Part shown: positions 31,521 to 44,357 of the stretch, in pieces | How the letters are laid out: each line of letters begins with the position of its first letter | Position numbering within the stretch: position 1 is the stretch's first letter | Assembly (NCBI GenBank): GCA_028583415.1 | Contig: CM053265.1 | Coordinates: 33,105,794-33,169,793 of the forward strand | DNA from: Protea cynaroides | Taxonomy: Eukaryota > Streptophyta > Magnoliopsida > Proteales > Proteaceae | Reading direction: 5' to 3' | DNA length: 64,000 bases | The notes under the pieces: generated by a model | Database searches by the model: none | Seen by the model: the letters and a program-made list of their open reading frames with translations, nothing else | What the model was told of the DNA's origin: nothing | Program-made: the position numbers and the translations under genes

Positions 31521-31780
31521 TTGTACTTTATTTTCTTTGTACTATGGAGTAACTGTCTAGGTTGTGGACTGTACTCTGCTTTAGTTATGTATATACAGTT
31601 TGTTTCTCTCTCATTTTGTGTAACTTGTTTCCCCTTTAATAGATGCATTATTCTCTTCTTAATTTAGTCTCAACCACCACTTGTGCTTATAGTGTGTTAA
31701 TATCACTGTTTTTACTTTTTTCCTATCTCAGTTCACATTTGTCTTGAATGTATATTAATTCAGCGGACAAGCCCTGAGAT

Positions 31781-31792
31781 GCTCAGATACCA
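31781..31792 (-). other. Primer binding site (initiator Met tRNA), element A
   Basis: In element sense TGGTATCTGAGC, four bases after the 5' LTR end. It differs by one base from TGGTATCAGAGC, the complement of the plant initiator-Met tRNA 3' end, which B retains exactly. The 260 bp between the antisense ORF and this site (31521-31780) is AT-rich and shows nothing else. Confidence 0.85.
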
Positions 31793-31795
31793 AGT

Positions 31796-34101
31796 TGTCA
31801 CACCCCAATTTCCGAACTGTTCAGATTGGTGTGATGAACCGCTAATAAACCAATGTTTCAACCAGGATCTCGAGTAGGCTATCCCCGCGTTATCTGAACC
31901 CCCATACATCCGTAATCACAATCAGAGTAAATACACAATAAAAAAGTCTTATAATAAAATGAACTGAGAATCTACGGTGATATTAATAATTTAATAGCAA
32001 ATTATTCTGTTTCCACTGAGACATAAATAAATATCAAATACATGTCTTTATTAAATCAAAAATAGGAAACCTATTATAAAATGTCTAATCAAATACACAT
32101 GAGTGGCACTCGCAAGAGGAGTCATGTGTATCCACTTCAGCTTTAGCTTCCATCGCTGCTACATTCCCGTACGCTGGAGCACTCATATAGTCTTCAACTG
32201 TGAAACCTGCATCATCAACTAAAAATATTCGATGTCGAGGGGTGAGCACACATCACGGCTCAGTGAGTAGACAAAACAATGCAACAGTACATATGTATGC
32301 AATCAATTCATATCTTTGGTCTGGTATAAAGTTTGCAGTATGCGATAGAAAGGTTTAGGTAGTCAAAGGTCACGTTTATTGACCCCGCCTCTATACACAA
32401 GTGTGTAACGCTGCCCGAAGGTAACGTTTATCGTCGACTCACAAGCACCCAATCATGAACATATTATATAACAAAGGTTAACGCTTATTGCTATATAGTG
32501 TCATACCAACACGTAATCCCCGGTTGGCGAGGGCTGCAAACTGGGCTCGCAACTAACCAATCCTAATGCCAAAAAGTGTATCCAAGGCCTCACCCCAGCA
32601 TCCCTCAGAATGTCCATAGAGATAGAGCTAAGGCCCCCCGGTAGAGTCAGAGACTACAAGGACCAAGACCACCTCCCCTGATACTCTACGACATAATAGT
32701 TCTGCTAAAGTAATGGCGATACGACGATGCTATTGCACAAGACTTGAGTTAGAGATAGAGCTAAAGTGCTGAGACCCGCCAAAGGTTAACGTTTACTGAC
32801 GTTCTCATCACACCTCCCCTGATACTCGCTCGCATCAAGTACACCAACCACACACATACAATCACATCCCTATTCCTATCATCATCATCATCATGTTATA
32901 GACAATAAAGTAAATATGCATGAACAAATAATAGAAATACTGGACGAAATTTTGTATGCAAATTGCAAACATATTCGCATAGAATCAAGCATGGCATTGG
33001 ACTCAAGAAAATAGAAAATAGTTTGTTATTAACCAATTAGTTTAGAGTTTTGTTTCCTCACCTTAGCTTGCTAATAGATACTTTTCCAAGCTTTAAAATC
33101 ACCTTTATAATGTTATTATATTTCTAGAAGACCTAACAAAGTCGATAAAATTTAATTAGAATTTATTGAGAATTTAAAAGCCATTCTGTTAACTGACGGT
33201 CGGAGGTAGGGTCGGAGTCCTGATCGACCCTGGGTGCGACCATCCCCAAATCTGAACTTCCCGAACATTGAGGGTCGATGTTCAGGATCTCCTAGGGTCG
33301 GATGGTCATCGACCCTCGGTGCGACCCTCGGTGCACTTTGGTCCAATTCCCTCTTTTTAGTCCATTCTTCGTGTTTGGGGTCCTATGGCTTATTTCGACA
33401 TTCCATTCAACATTCATTCATGGTCTAGAACCATGAATCATCCACCTAAATAGCTTTCATGCATTCCCCTATGGTTTTCCATAAAAACCTAACCATGGGT
33501 TGATAGTTTGGGTTTCTCCGAGATCACACTCTGATCAATATCTATCTTAAGGTCTGTAGAAACTCATGGAATTAGTATCCATACCTGAAAAGAATACTCT
33601 TTTCTCTGCAACTGTTCTCTTTTGGCTAAATTCTCTTCCTTGCTTCTCTTCTTCTTCTTTTCCTTCTCTTCTCTTTCTCTCAATTCAATTAGGGTTGTGA
33701 AAGTAGTGAAAGAGGCTTAGGGACGTCCTTTAAATAGAGTAGGAACATCTTAAAATAAATCCCATTGAGATTAGGAAAGAATCCCAATAGAAAATTAGGA
33801 AATTTCCTAATTTCTATTTCTTACGGTAACCGAGGGTCGATGGGAGGGTCGATGATCCCGTCGACCCTAGGGTTCAAGATGTCCAACCCTCCCTTCAAAA
33901 TTGAGGGTCTGACTTTCTGCTTTGGGAGGTCCGACCCTGCTTAGCTGGGTATGCGACCATCCCTTCAAATTTAGTATTTTTGGGTCGACTCGATACCTGG
34001 GATCTCGATCTCCTTCACGCCCTTGGTCCATTTGACTCGACCATGATGGGTAAACCTAGTTCAAGGTGATAAGACCGGGTTAGATTGACATGGGTCTTAC
34101 A
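31796..34101 (-). mobile_element. 5' LTR of element A
   Basis: A 2,306-bp LTR reading TGTCACACCCC...GGGTCTTACA on this strand, colinear with the copy at 22252-24555. In element sense the TATA-like box is near its start and a roughly 1.9-kb R-U5 part follows before the primer site. It abuts the pyrimidine tract at 34102. Confidence 0.93.
33727..33738 (-). promoter_or_regulatory. TATA-like box, 5' LTR of element A
   Basis: CCTTTAAATAGA on the plus strand (TCTATTTAAAGG in element sense), about 365 bp from the 5' end of the LTR, as in every complete LTR here. It is the probable promoter of the gag-pol RNA. Confidence 0.55.
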
Positions 34102-36303
34102 TTACTACTATGTCTATCTCACTCTACTTCTCTCTCTCTCTACTTTTCCATCTCTCTCTCTTTTTCACTTTCTCTCTCTTATCTCTCTCTTTCTCTCTAT
34201 TTCTTCTTCTCTTACTTTCATCTTCTTTCTCTCTCTCTCTCACTCTCTGCATCTCTCTCTCCTACTTTCTACGTCCCTCTTTCTCTACTTCTCGCTCTCT
34301 CTATTTTCTACCTCTCTCTCTCTCTCTCTCTCTCTTTCGCTCTCTTTCTTTTTACTTCTCCCTCTCACTTTTCTCTTTCTACTTTAGTTTCTCTCTCTAT
34401 CTCATTCCCTCTTTCTATTTTCCCTCTCTCTCTCCTCTCTCTCGCTCTCTTTTTCTACTCTCTCTCTTTCTCTCTCTCTAGCTTTTTCCCTTCCCTCCCT
34501 CTTTCTACTTCTCTTTTTGTTTCTCTTTCTCTTTCTCCCTTTCATTTTAGTTTTTTTTTCTCTCTCTCTCTCCTCGATTTCTACTTCTCTCTCTATTTCT
34601 CTCTCCCTCATTCTCTTCTCTCTCTCTCCCTCATTCCCTCTCTACTTACCTCACTTATTCTTTCTCTATCTCCTACTCTCTCTCTCCCTCTTTCTACTAC
34701 TCTCCCTATCTCTCCCTCACTCTGTACTTAGCTCTCTTTCTCTTTCTCTCTCCCATTCTTCTCTATGTCTCTTTTTACTCTCTCTCTTTTCTCTCTCTCA
34801 CTTTATTTCTCTCTCTCTCTTACTACTTCTTTCACTCTACTTCTCTCTCTCTATATCTCTCTACTTTTTACTCACTTTCTCTTTCAACTTTTCACTCTCT
34901 TTCTCTACCTCTCTCCCTTTCACTCTCTCTTTCTTTCCTCTCTCTCCCTCCATTTCTCCCACTCTTTCTACTTCTCTCTCTCTACTTCTCCTTCGCTCTC
35001 TTTCTCACTTTCCACTTCTATCTCTACCTCTCCTTCTCTCTCTCTATACTTTTCTCCCTCTCCCTCTCTCTCTTTCGTCTTCTTTCTCTGTCACTTTTTG
35101 TATCCCTCTCTCTCACTTTCTATGTCCTTCTTTTTCAACACTCTCTCTCTCTCCCTCTCTCTTTCCCTCTCATTCTACTTCTCTCACTCTCTAACTCTCT
35201 TTCTCTCTCTCTACTTTTCTCCCTCTCTCTCTCCCACTTTCATCTTTTCTCTCTATCTTTCACTCTCTACTACTCTCTCTTTCTCTACTCTCTCTCTTTC
35301 TATCTCTTTTCTCCCTCTCTCTTTCTGCTTCTCTCTCACTCTTTCTATATCTCTCTCTCTTTTTACTTCTCCCTCTCTCTCACTTGTCTCTTTCTACTTA
35401 ACTTTCACTCTCTTACTTTTTCTTTCCCTCTCTCTCTCCTCTCTCGTTCTCTTTTTCTACTCTCTCTCTTTTTCTCTCTCCCCCTTTTCCCCTTCCCTCT
35501 CTCTTTGTACGTCTCTCTCTCCTTCTCTTTTTAGTTCTCTCTCTCTCTCCTCTCTTTCTACTAATCTCTCTATCGCTCTCTATCCCGCATTCTCTCTCTC
35601 TCCCTCTCTCCACTCTCTCTCATTCTCTCTCCCTCGCCTCCCTATCTCACTCCATCTCCTTCTCTCTCTATATATATGTTTATCTCCCTCTGTCTCTTTC
35701 TCTCCCCATCTCTTATAATATATATATGTCTCTGTCTCACACTCTCTCTTTCTACATCTCTCTCTCTCTCTCTTTCATCTTCATTCATTCTCTCTCTTTC
35801 TCTTTCTCTCTTTGTTCTTTTTTCTCTCTACTTCTCAAAATCTCTCCCTTTCTACTTCTCTCCCTCTCTCACTTTTTTTGTCTCTCTCTAACTTTTCTCT
35901 CTCTCTCTCTCTCACTCTCACTCTCATTCTCTCTACTTTTCTACTTCTCTCCCTCTCTCTCTACTTCTTCCCTCTCTCTCTCTCCCTCTCTCTCTCACTT
36001 TCTACTTCTTTCTCTCTTTACTTTTCTCTCTCTAACTTTCAACTTCACTCACTTCTCCCTCTCTTCTAACTTATCGCCCTCTATTTCTACTTCTCAATCT
36101 CTTTATACTTCCATCCCCTTCTCTCTCTATCTTTCAACATCTCTCTTTCTCTCTTTCTAACGTCTCTCTTTCTACTTCTATCTCTCTCTCTTTCTCTCTC
36201 TCTACTACCCTTTCCCTTTGTACATCTCTCTCTTCTCCTACTCTTTCTACTTCTCTCCCTCTCTTTCTACTTCTCTCTCCATCTCTCTCTCTTTTCTATT
36301 TAC
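34102..36303 (+). repeat. Pyrimidine-rich tract, segment 3
   Basis: A C/T-rich segment between elements A and B. Its landmarks (TTACTACTATGTCT at 34102, CTACTTTCTACGTCC near 34261, ACTTAGCTCTC near 34726, ATAATATATATATGTCTC near 35715) occur in the same order at about 52606 and 54240-55755. Open frames are compositional artefacts. Confidence 0.93.
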
Positions 36304-36308
36304 TTTTC
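36304..36308 (+). repeat. Target-site duplication TTTTC, left copy (element B)
   Basis: TTTTC immediately left of element B matches TTTTC at 48218-48222 immediately right of it: the five-base duplication typical of Ty3/gypsy integration. Confidence 0.85.
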
Positions 36309-38616
36309 TATCACACCCCAATTCTGCACTATTCAGAATGGTGTGATGAACCGCTAATAATCCAACGGTTCAACCAGGATCTCAAATAGGCTATCTCCGT
36401 TTTATCTGAACCCCATACATCCATAATCATAATTAGAGTAAATACACAATAGCTGAAGTCTTATAATAAGAAGAACTGAGAATCTATGTGATATTAAAAT
36501 TTAAATAACAATTTATTCTGCTTTAACTGAGACATAAATATTTAAATACCAAATACATGTCTTAATAAATCCAAGTAAATAAACCTATAAAATATCTAAT
36601 CAAATACACACGAGTTGCACTCGCAAGAGGAGTCGTGTGTATCCACTTCAACTCCAGCTTCCATTGATGCCTCGTCCCCGTACGCATACACATTCATATA
36701 ATCTTCAACGGTATAACCTGCATCATCAACTAAAAATATTCGACGTCGAGGGGTGAGCACACATCACAGCTCAGTGAGTAGCAAAAACAATGCAACAATA
36801 CATATGCATGCAATCAATTTATATCTTTGGTCCGGTTTAAAGTTTGCAGTATGGAATAGAAAGGTTTAGGTAGTCAAAGGTCGCGTTTATTGACCACACC
36901 TCTATATACACAAGTGTGTGACGTCACCCGAAGATCACGTTTATCGTCGACTCACATGCACCCAACCATGAACATTATATAACAAAGGTTAACGTTAATT
37001 GCTATATATTGCCATACCAACACGTAAGCCCCTGTTGGCGAGGGCTGCAAACTGGGCTCGCAACTAACCAATCATAATGCCAAAAGTTTATCCAAGGCCT
37101 CACCCCAGCATTCCCTCAGAATGTCCATAGAGATAGAGCTAAGGCCCCCCGATAGAGTCAGAGACTATAAGGACCGAGACCACCTCCCCTGATACTCTAC
37201 GACATAATAGTTCTGCTAAAGTAATGGCGATACGACGATGCCAATGCACAAGACTTGAGTTAGAGATAGAGCTAAAGTGCTGAGACCTGCCAAAGGTTAA
37301 CGTTTATTGACGTTCTCATCACACCCCCTTGATACTCGCTCGCATCAAGTACATCAACCACACACATACAAGCACATGCCTATTCCTATCATCATCATCA
37401 TCATCATGTTATAAACAATAAAGTAAATATGCATGAACAAGTAATAGAAATATTAGATGGCATGCTGTATGCACTTTACAAACATATTCGCATAGAATCA
37501 AGCATGGCATAGGACTCAAGAAAATAGAAAACAGTTTTGTTATTAACGAATTAGTTTGAAGTTCTGGTTCCTCACCTTAGCTTGCTAAAAGATACTTTTC
37601 CAAGCTTTAGAATCACCTTTACAATGTTATTATATTGCTAGAAGACCTATCAAAGTTGATAGAATTTAATTAGAATTAATTCCATATTTAAAAACCACTC
37701 TGTTAACTGAGGGTCGGAGGTAGGGTAGGAGTCCTGATTGACCCTGGGTGCGACCCTCCCTTAACTCTGAACTTCCTGAACACTGAGGGTCGATGGTCAG
37801 AATCACTTAGGGTTGGATGGTCATCGACCCTTGGTGCGACCCTCTGTGCACTTTGGTCCAATTCCCTCTTTTTAATCCATTCTTCGTGTTTGGGTCCTAT
37901 GGCTTGCTTCCACATTCCATTCAAAATTCATTCCATGGTCTAGAACCATGAATCATCCACCTAAATAGCTTTCATGCATTCTTCTATGGTTTTCCATAAA
38001 AACCTAACCATAGATTAATGGTTTGGGTTTCTCCGAGATCACACTCTCCCCAATAACTAACCGAAGGTCAATAGAAACTCATGGAATTAGTATCCATACC
38101 TAAGAAGAATAATCCTTCTCTGAAACTCTTCTCTTTTGGATTAATTCTCTTCCTTGTTTCTCTTCTTCTTCTTTTCCTTCTCTTCTCTATCTCTCAATTC
38201 AATTAGGGTTGTGAAAGGAGTGAAAGTGGCTCAGGGACGTCCTTTAAATAAAGTAGGAACATCCTAAAATAAGTCCCTTTGAGATTTGGAAAGAATCCCA
38301 ATCGAAAATTAGGAAATTTCCTAATTCTATTTCCTACGGTAACCGAGGGTCGATGGGAGGGTCGATGAACTCGTCGACCCTAGGGTTCTAAACTGTCCGA
38401 CCCTCCCTTCAAAACTGAGGGTCTGACTTTCTGTTTTGGGAGGTCCGACCCTGCTTAGTTGGGTATGCGACCCTTCCCCTATTTTAAGTGTTTTTGGGTC
38501 GATTTGATACCTGGGATCTCGATCTCCCTCACGCCCTTGGTCCATTTGACTCGACCATGACAGGTAAAACCAGGTTCAAGGTGGTAAGACCGGGTTAGAT
38601 TGACACGGGTCTTACA
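36309..38616 (-). mobile_element. 3' LTR of element B
   Basis: Reads TATCACACCCC...GGGTCTTACA on this strand; the expected TG terminus is mutated to TA. Contents match the other LTRs, including AACGTTA modules near 36885-36985 and 37300, a TATA-like CCTTTAAATA at 38241, and GGGTCGA clusters. Confidence 0.92.
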
Positions 38617-38625
38617 ACTCCCCCC
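38617..38625 (-). other. Polypurine tract of element B
   Basis: GGGGGGAGT in element sense directly inside the 3' LTR, the same position as in A and C1. Confidence 0.8.
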
Positions 38626-40583
38626 AACTAATAAAAATTTCGTCCTCAAAATTGTACGTACCTTCTGAATCAAATAAGTGAGGGTATTGTTTTCGCATAG
38701 CATTCTCTTCTTCCCATGTAATCTCTTTCATGTCTCTACTTTTCCATGTAACCTTAACATAGTATATATCTCTGTTGCATAGACGTTGAACCTTTCGACT
38801 AGTGATTTCTGTTGGTGTTACTTCAAATGTCAAATCATCAGTCAATTCCAGGAAATCCACTGTCAAAACATGCGTTGGGTCTTTGACATACGTCTTCAAT
38901 AGGGAAATGTGAAATACGTCATGCACACTTGACATAGATGGTGGTAGTGCTAGCTGATAAGCCACTTTTCCACGCTTAGCTAGAATTTCATATGGCCCGA
39001 CATATCTTGGACTCAGTTTCCCTTTCTGTCCGAACCTCTTCAATCCTCGCATAGGGGATACCTTCAAAAATACTTTATCACCTACGGCGAACTCCATATC
39101 TCTTCGTCGAGTGTCTGCATATTGCTTCTGACGGTTCTGAGCTGTTCTCACTCTATCCTTGATGATGTCGACCACTCGGCAAGTCTATTCAACAAATTTT
39201 GGTCCAACAATACTACATTCTCCAACTTCATTCCAAAACAAGGGAGTTCGACACTTCCTGCCATACAGTGCTTCATAAGGTGACATCTGTATAGTAGCCT
39301 GATAGCTATTATTATAAGCAAACTCGATCAATGGTAACTTTTCGTCCCATGATCCTTTGAAATCAATTACACATGCTCGTAGCATATCTTCTGGAATCTG
39401 GATTGTATGCTCCGATTGTCCATCTGTCTGTGGGTGGAATGCAGTACTGAACTTCAATGTTATACCCATAGCCTTTTGCAATCCCTCCCAAAACTTGGAA
39501 GTAAATCATGGATCTCTATCAGACACAATGCTTTCTGGTACACCGTGTAACCAAACAATATTATCCACATACAGCTTCACTAACCTTTCCAGTGTATACA
39601 GAGGTCGTATAGGTATGAAGCGAGCTGTTTTAGTCAGACGGTCCACAATCACCCAAACTGCGTCAACTACTCGATGAGTCAATGGTAGCCCTGTGACGAA
39701 GTCCATAGTGATACAGTCCCATTTCCATGCTGGTTCCGGTAATGGTTGCAACAGTCCTGCGGGTCTTTGTCGTTCAGCCTTTACCTTCTGACAATTTAGG
39801 CATTGGGACACGAATTTAGCTACATCTGCTTTCATTCCCCTCCACCAATATAGTTTCTTTAGGTCAAGATACATTTTTGTACTTCAAGATGTATCGAATA
39901 GATGGTGGTGTGGGCTTCCTTCATCAGTCAGTGTCTAATGTCTACACTTTCTGTTTCAGGTACACATATTCTTCCTTTGTATTTCAGTACCTTCTCATCA
40001 TCCAAGGTGAACTCAAGGTTGGTCCTACCTTTCTCAATATCTTCTTGTACTGTTCTCAGATGAGGATCTACTTTGATAGCTGTCTTCACTTCATCCACTA
40101 TATCCGGTATAATCTTCAATGCCGTGAACATATTCGAAAACCGATGAATAAACCCTTGGTTGGCTGATCCATCCGTTGTATCTATCACGTATTGCTCGTT
40201 GCCGTGATTGAATACCCTTCCGGTAGTACACATTGCTGCAGTCGTGCTAACTTCTCCTTGCGATTTTATCATTGCCTTTCTGCTTAATGCACCGCTACTA
40301 CGTTCGCTTTTCCCGGATGATACTGGATATCACAATCATAGTCTTTGAATAGTTTCAGCCATATTCTTTGTCTCATATTCAACTCCTTCTGATTAAATAG
40401 ATAAGTAAGACTTTTATGGTCCGACTTAATCTGGAATTTCTCTCCGTATAAGTAATGTCTCCATATCTTGACAGCATGTACTACTGCCGCTAACTCCAAC
40501 TCATGAGTGGGGTAATTTTTCTCATGTACCTTCAACTGTCTCGAGGCATACCCAATTACTGCTCTCCTTGCATAAGCACACAT
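38626..40583 (-). pseudogene. pol 3' part (RNase H, integrase, chromodomain), element B
   Basis: In element sense from 40583: RNase H (YASRQLKVHEKNYPTHELEL, FQIKSDHKSLTYLFNQ), the integrase zinc-finger region, the core (TMDFVTGLPLTHR; IVSDRDP; TDGQSEH), the C-terminal domain and the chromodomain-like tail (WKSRDMKEITWEEENAM), with pol ending after ISWGEL next to the polypurine tract. Breaks: a one-base deletion near 40290, TGA about 39928, a deletion near 39895, TGA about 39506 and TAG about 39185. The last 187 codons (39175-38612) are open and include the complete chromodomain. Non-functional as a whole. Confidence 0.91.
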
Positions 40584-42098
40584 CCTAATCCCAATCCCGG
40601 CGCATCAGTGTATAAGGTAAACGTTTGTCCTGGAATAGGAATAGTCAAAATTGGGGCCGATATCAATCTGGATTTCAATGTCTGGAAGCTCTTCTCACAT
40701 ATATCCGTCCACACAAACTTTTCCCTTTCCTAGTCAAACTGGTGAGAGGTACGGCAATCCGAGAATAGTCTTCTACAAATCTCCGATAATAACCAGCTAG
40801 ACCCAGAAAACTTATAATTTCTGAAACGCTCTTTGGTGCTTTCCACTTCACAATAGCCTCGATCTTGCTGGGGTCCACTTTGATTCCTTCAGCAGATACT
40901 ACATGGCCTAGGAAGGCAACTTCACTTAGCCAAAACTCGTACTATGAAAATTTGGCATAAAACTTCTTGTTTCCTTAGACGCTGTAGGGCTGCGTTTAGG
41001 TTCTTGATATGGGTTTCCTCGTCCTTGGAGTATACCAATATATCATCAATAAATACTATAACCGATGTATCCAACATATCGTGGAAAACTCGGTTCATAA
41101 GTTCCATGAACGTTGCCGGAGCATTAGTTAATCCAAAAGACATAACCAAAAATTCATAATGTCCATATCTGGTCCTGAATGCTGTCTTTGGAATATCACC
41201 TTCTTTAATCTTCAGCTGATGATAGCCTGATCGAAGGTCGATCTTAGAAAATACTTTTGCTCCTTGTAACTGATCAAACAAGTCATCGATCCGAGGTAGT
41301 GGATATCGATTCTTGATTGTCAATTTATTCAACTCCCGATAGTCGATGCATAATCGAACGCTACCATCCTTCTTCTTTACGAACAACACCGGTGCCCCCC
41401 ATGGAGATATACTGGGTCGAATATAACCCTTGTCCAGCAGTTCTTGTAGTTGCACTTTTAATTCCTTCAGTTCTGTAGGAGCCATTCTATAAGGTGCTTT
41501 TGACACTGGTGCGGCTCCAGGTATAAGGTCTATCACAAACTCTGTGGCTCGGTCGTGTGGTAATCAGGGTAGTTCCTCTGGAAATACGTCAGGGTGGTCT
41601 CGCATGACGTCAATGACTTCCATTCGTGGCGCTTCCTTGGTTAGGTCGACCACTGATACTAGATACCCGATTGCCCCCTTCTCAAGGCACTTCTTAGTCT
41701 TTAGTGCTGACAGTATGAGCTTGCGTCTACGGGGAAGTTTGGTTCCTGAGAAACTGAATTCTGCTCCTTCTTTGTCTTTGTACGTTAGCTTCTTTTCGAT
41801 GCATAATAGATTTGCAGAATGCCGAGCTAACCAGTCCATTCCCAAGATGACATCAAAGTCTGCCATCTCAAGTTGTATCAAGGTTGCATTTAAGGTCTTC
41901 TCTCCAATGAGAACTGGACATGGTCCATAACCTTTCTCTAATTCCACTTCTAACCACATCGGTGATTGTACAAGTAATTTGTAGTCTAATGTTTTGATGG
42001 TAAATTTATCTTCTTTCCAAATACCACAGATATAAAGGAATGAGTAGCTCCGGAATCAAAGAGTACTCTGGCGGGCATTCCATTTATAGGTACAATAC
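40584..42098 (-). pseudogene. pol 5' part (protease, RT), element B
   Basis: Protease starts at 42098 in element sense and keeps its catalytic Asp (FDSGATHSF). A one-base deletion near 42000 shifts its frame. The aspartyl fold continues (VILGMDWLARHSANLLC), then TGA at 41564-41566 in the protease-RT linker. RT from 41536 has LCIDYRELN, SKIDLRSGYHQ, SFGLTNAPATF and FIDDILVYSKDEE intact, and is then broken by an inserted base near 40970 and another shift near 40725. RT palm motifs are complete, but no continuous product is possible. Confidence 0.91.
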
Positions 42099-42168
42099 CT
42101 GTGATTTATTTTTAATTAGTCTACATGCTCATACAATATAAATATAACTTAAAAAGTTTCAGTCATAC
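42099..42168 (-). other. Candidate 70-nt mini-intron between gag and protease (B)
   Basis: In element sense it starts GTATGACTG after CACAG and ends AAATCACAG before GTATTG. It holds the conserved TAA after EHVD plus a second TAA, and CTAAT, a perfect match to the plant branch-point consensus CTRAY, about 20 nt before the acceptor. Its length is 3n+1, so gag and protease are in different frames unless it is removed. Confidence 0.52.
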
Positions 42169-43411
42169 CTGTGACCACATCGGGTGATGCGGCAGCATCC
42201 TCGGATGTAACAGCATATACCCGTCCCTGATGTAACTGCTTCTTGGGCTTTGGGCACTCCCTTGCCATATGTCCCGCTTGGTTGCAGTTAAAACACTTCG
42301 GGCCTTCAGAATTTGGCTTTGGCTGAGGTTGAGCTGCTGAAGTAGTCTTGGTTGCAACAGTAAAATTCTGAGGACGGAAAGGCTTATATGTCCTGTTATT
42401 GCCTCCGTTGTAAGAATTTCCGGCTGGCCTTTTGATGCCTCTGTTCTGAGTAAAATAACTCTCCTTCTGGCTCGATTCAATAACTCGAGCAATCTGGACA
42501 GCTTCATTATAAATTTTCTTTTCTAAGCCCAGAACATGTTCTTTGATGTTTCCTCTCAGTCCCGTGACGAACCTACGGGTTTTGGTTTCTTCTTCCTGCA
42601 TACTCAGTGGTGCGAAGAAAAACAGCTCCTCATAACGCTGTTGGTATGTGTCCACTGACATCTGTCCCTAATATAAACTTAGGAACTCCTTCTCCATAGA
42701 ATCTCTGAAGCTCCGTGGAAAATATTTCTCAAAGAAGGCTTCTTTATATATAGCCCAAGTTAGTAGGGCGTGCTTGGTCAGTAAATATGCCTTCGTGGAT
42801 TTCCACCAATGATGTGCGTCGCCCTTGAGCATAAAGGTGGCACATAATACTTTCTCTTCCTCTGTGATAGTCATCATGAGGAAATTTCTCTCCATTTCGT
42901 CTATCCAGTGTTCTGGCCACAACGGATCAGACGGTGTGCCGTTGAATTCCTTGGGTTTCATCTTCAAGAATCTCTCCACTAGTCGAGAGTGGTCCAACTG
43001 ATTTTGGGGGTTTGCCCCAAACATATGGGGTGGATACTTGTAATTACCCTGAGCTGCTTCCAGAACCTGCACTGGAATCTGTGCAGTAGGTTGTTGAGGT
43101 GTCTGAGGAGCTGGGTGGTTACCCACCGGTGCTGCACTGGCTTGTCCTGTGTGCATGGGTGCAGCCTAAGTGGCTTGAAACATAATGCCCATGGCAACTT
43201 GCATCTGAGCCTGTGCGTGTTGCATCTGCTGCAGCTGTTGTGCCAGATTCATCACCACGGTTGCTATCTCTGGTGGTGGAGGTGGCAAATTTGTAGGGTT
43301 TACCGGTTCTGGATTACCCGGTGCATAATCATTTTCCTGACTGGTCTCCTCCACGGGTGGTGGTGGTGGGACTGCATTCCGGGTCTGTCAGGTTACTCTA
43401 CGTCCAGACAT
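42169..43411 (-). pseudogene. gag (capsid and zinc knuckle), element B
   Basis: ATG at 43411 (MSGRRVT) with TGA at codon 8 (43390-43388), the same stop as in A. Further stops are at 43168-43166 and 42670-42668 (CAG in sister copies). Domains match A: a Pro/Gln-rich start, a capsid-like part (FLKMKPKEFNG, DAHHWWKSTKAY, FEKYFPRSFRDSMEKEF, YEELFFFAPLSMQEE) and a complete zinc knuckle CFNCNQAGHMAREC followed by a basic stretch PKPKKQ. The role in a live element is particle assembly and RNA binding. Confidence 0.9.
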
Positions 43412-44357
43412 AATTCCTTTTTGTGATTGGTGGTGCTTGAAAATTATCGAAATAGGTGAGAATTCATTTATCTTTCATGTAGGCACGCTAACCGATAATC
43501 AATTCCAATTCTAGCTCATTTTATCAAAAAAAATATTGTCTTTTCTATGCAGGGTCGATGGTGAGGGTCGATGGTATGTCCGACCCTTGGTATCCAACCC
43601 TGGGAATGACCTGTTCTTCCCGAGAGCTGAGGTTCGATGCGAGGGTCGATGGGTGTCCGACCCTCAGTTCCGACCCTTAGTTTTCTGTCAGGTTCCCAAG
43701 AGCCGAGGGTCGATTGGACGGTCGATTCGAGGGTCGATGGTTCTAGTCGAATTATCTGACCCTCAGACTAAAAATCAAATTTTTAAGATCCGATTTTGAG
43801 TCATTTCCTATTATTTCTCCTCCGTTTCGACTCGTCTCTCCTCTCTGAGTTGCTACAGTGCTACTCCATTGTTTTTGGTCGGTTTGACTCCGGGTTTCGA
43901 CGTCCACGTCATCCATACAGGTATGTTCTCTCATTTTTACCTGTTTTTAGGTTTTCTTTTCTAGGTTTTTGTCCATTTAACTTGTATTTTTCAAATTAAA
44001 CTTTTTCCAACCATAAAAATTTGATTTTTATTGGGGGCTTTTGTTATTGATATCTCGAGGAACAAAAGCCCTCACCAATTTTTTACTTTCATCGGTTGGT
44101 TATCGAGAAACTTTTAAATTTGTCATTTTTGCCCTAATTTGTCAAAATTCTCGTTTTCTTGAAATTTCTTCAAATTGGTCTTCGTGGGTTTCCATTTCCT
44201 ACTGTGTGAGTGTCGTAGGGTGTGTTGGAACCTAAGTAAGTCCTCCCGCCCACGTGTATGGTACAAAGTGAGTCTTTTGGGCAACTTACATCGTTAATTT
44301 CAGATTTTTACCCTAATAACTCCTTGTCTCCCTTTCTCTTTCTTATCTGCAGATACC
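43412..44357 (+). promoter_or_regulatory. Divergent leader between gag and antisense ORF (B), with candidate intron 43921-44352
   Basis: Homologous to 29339-30196. The GGGTCGA cluster is longer than in A (about 43551-43765), with an extra module between two CCGAGAGCTGA/CCAAGAGCCGA repeats. The donor CATACAG/GTATGT at 43920/43921 and the acceptor TTATCTGCAG ending at 44352 delimit a 432-nt candidate intron ending six bases before the ATG. Both splice sites are conserved although the DNA between them has diverged. Confidence 0.5.

Larger units (their letters stand above)
22252..34101 (-). mobile_element. Ty3/gypsy chromovirus element A, full length
   Basis: An 11,850-bp element in minus orientation with both LTRs (2,304 and 2,306 bp), primer site, antisense ORF, gag, pol and polypurine tract. 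It is inserted in the pyrimidine tract. The flanking five bases are TAACT (22247-22251) and TTACT (34102-34106), a target duplication with one mismatch. The two LTRs look about 95-96% identical by eye over their first 400 bp, so the insertion is neither fresh nor ancient. Gag is nearly intact; pol has several stops and one frameshift. Confidence 0.93.
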
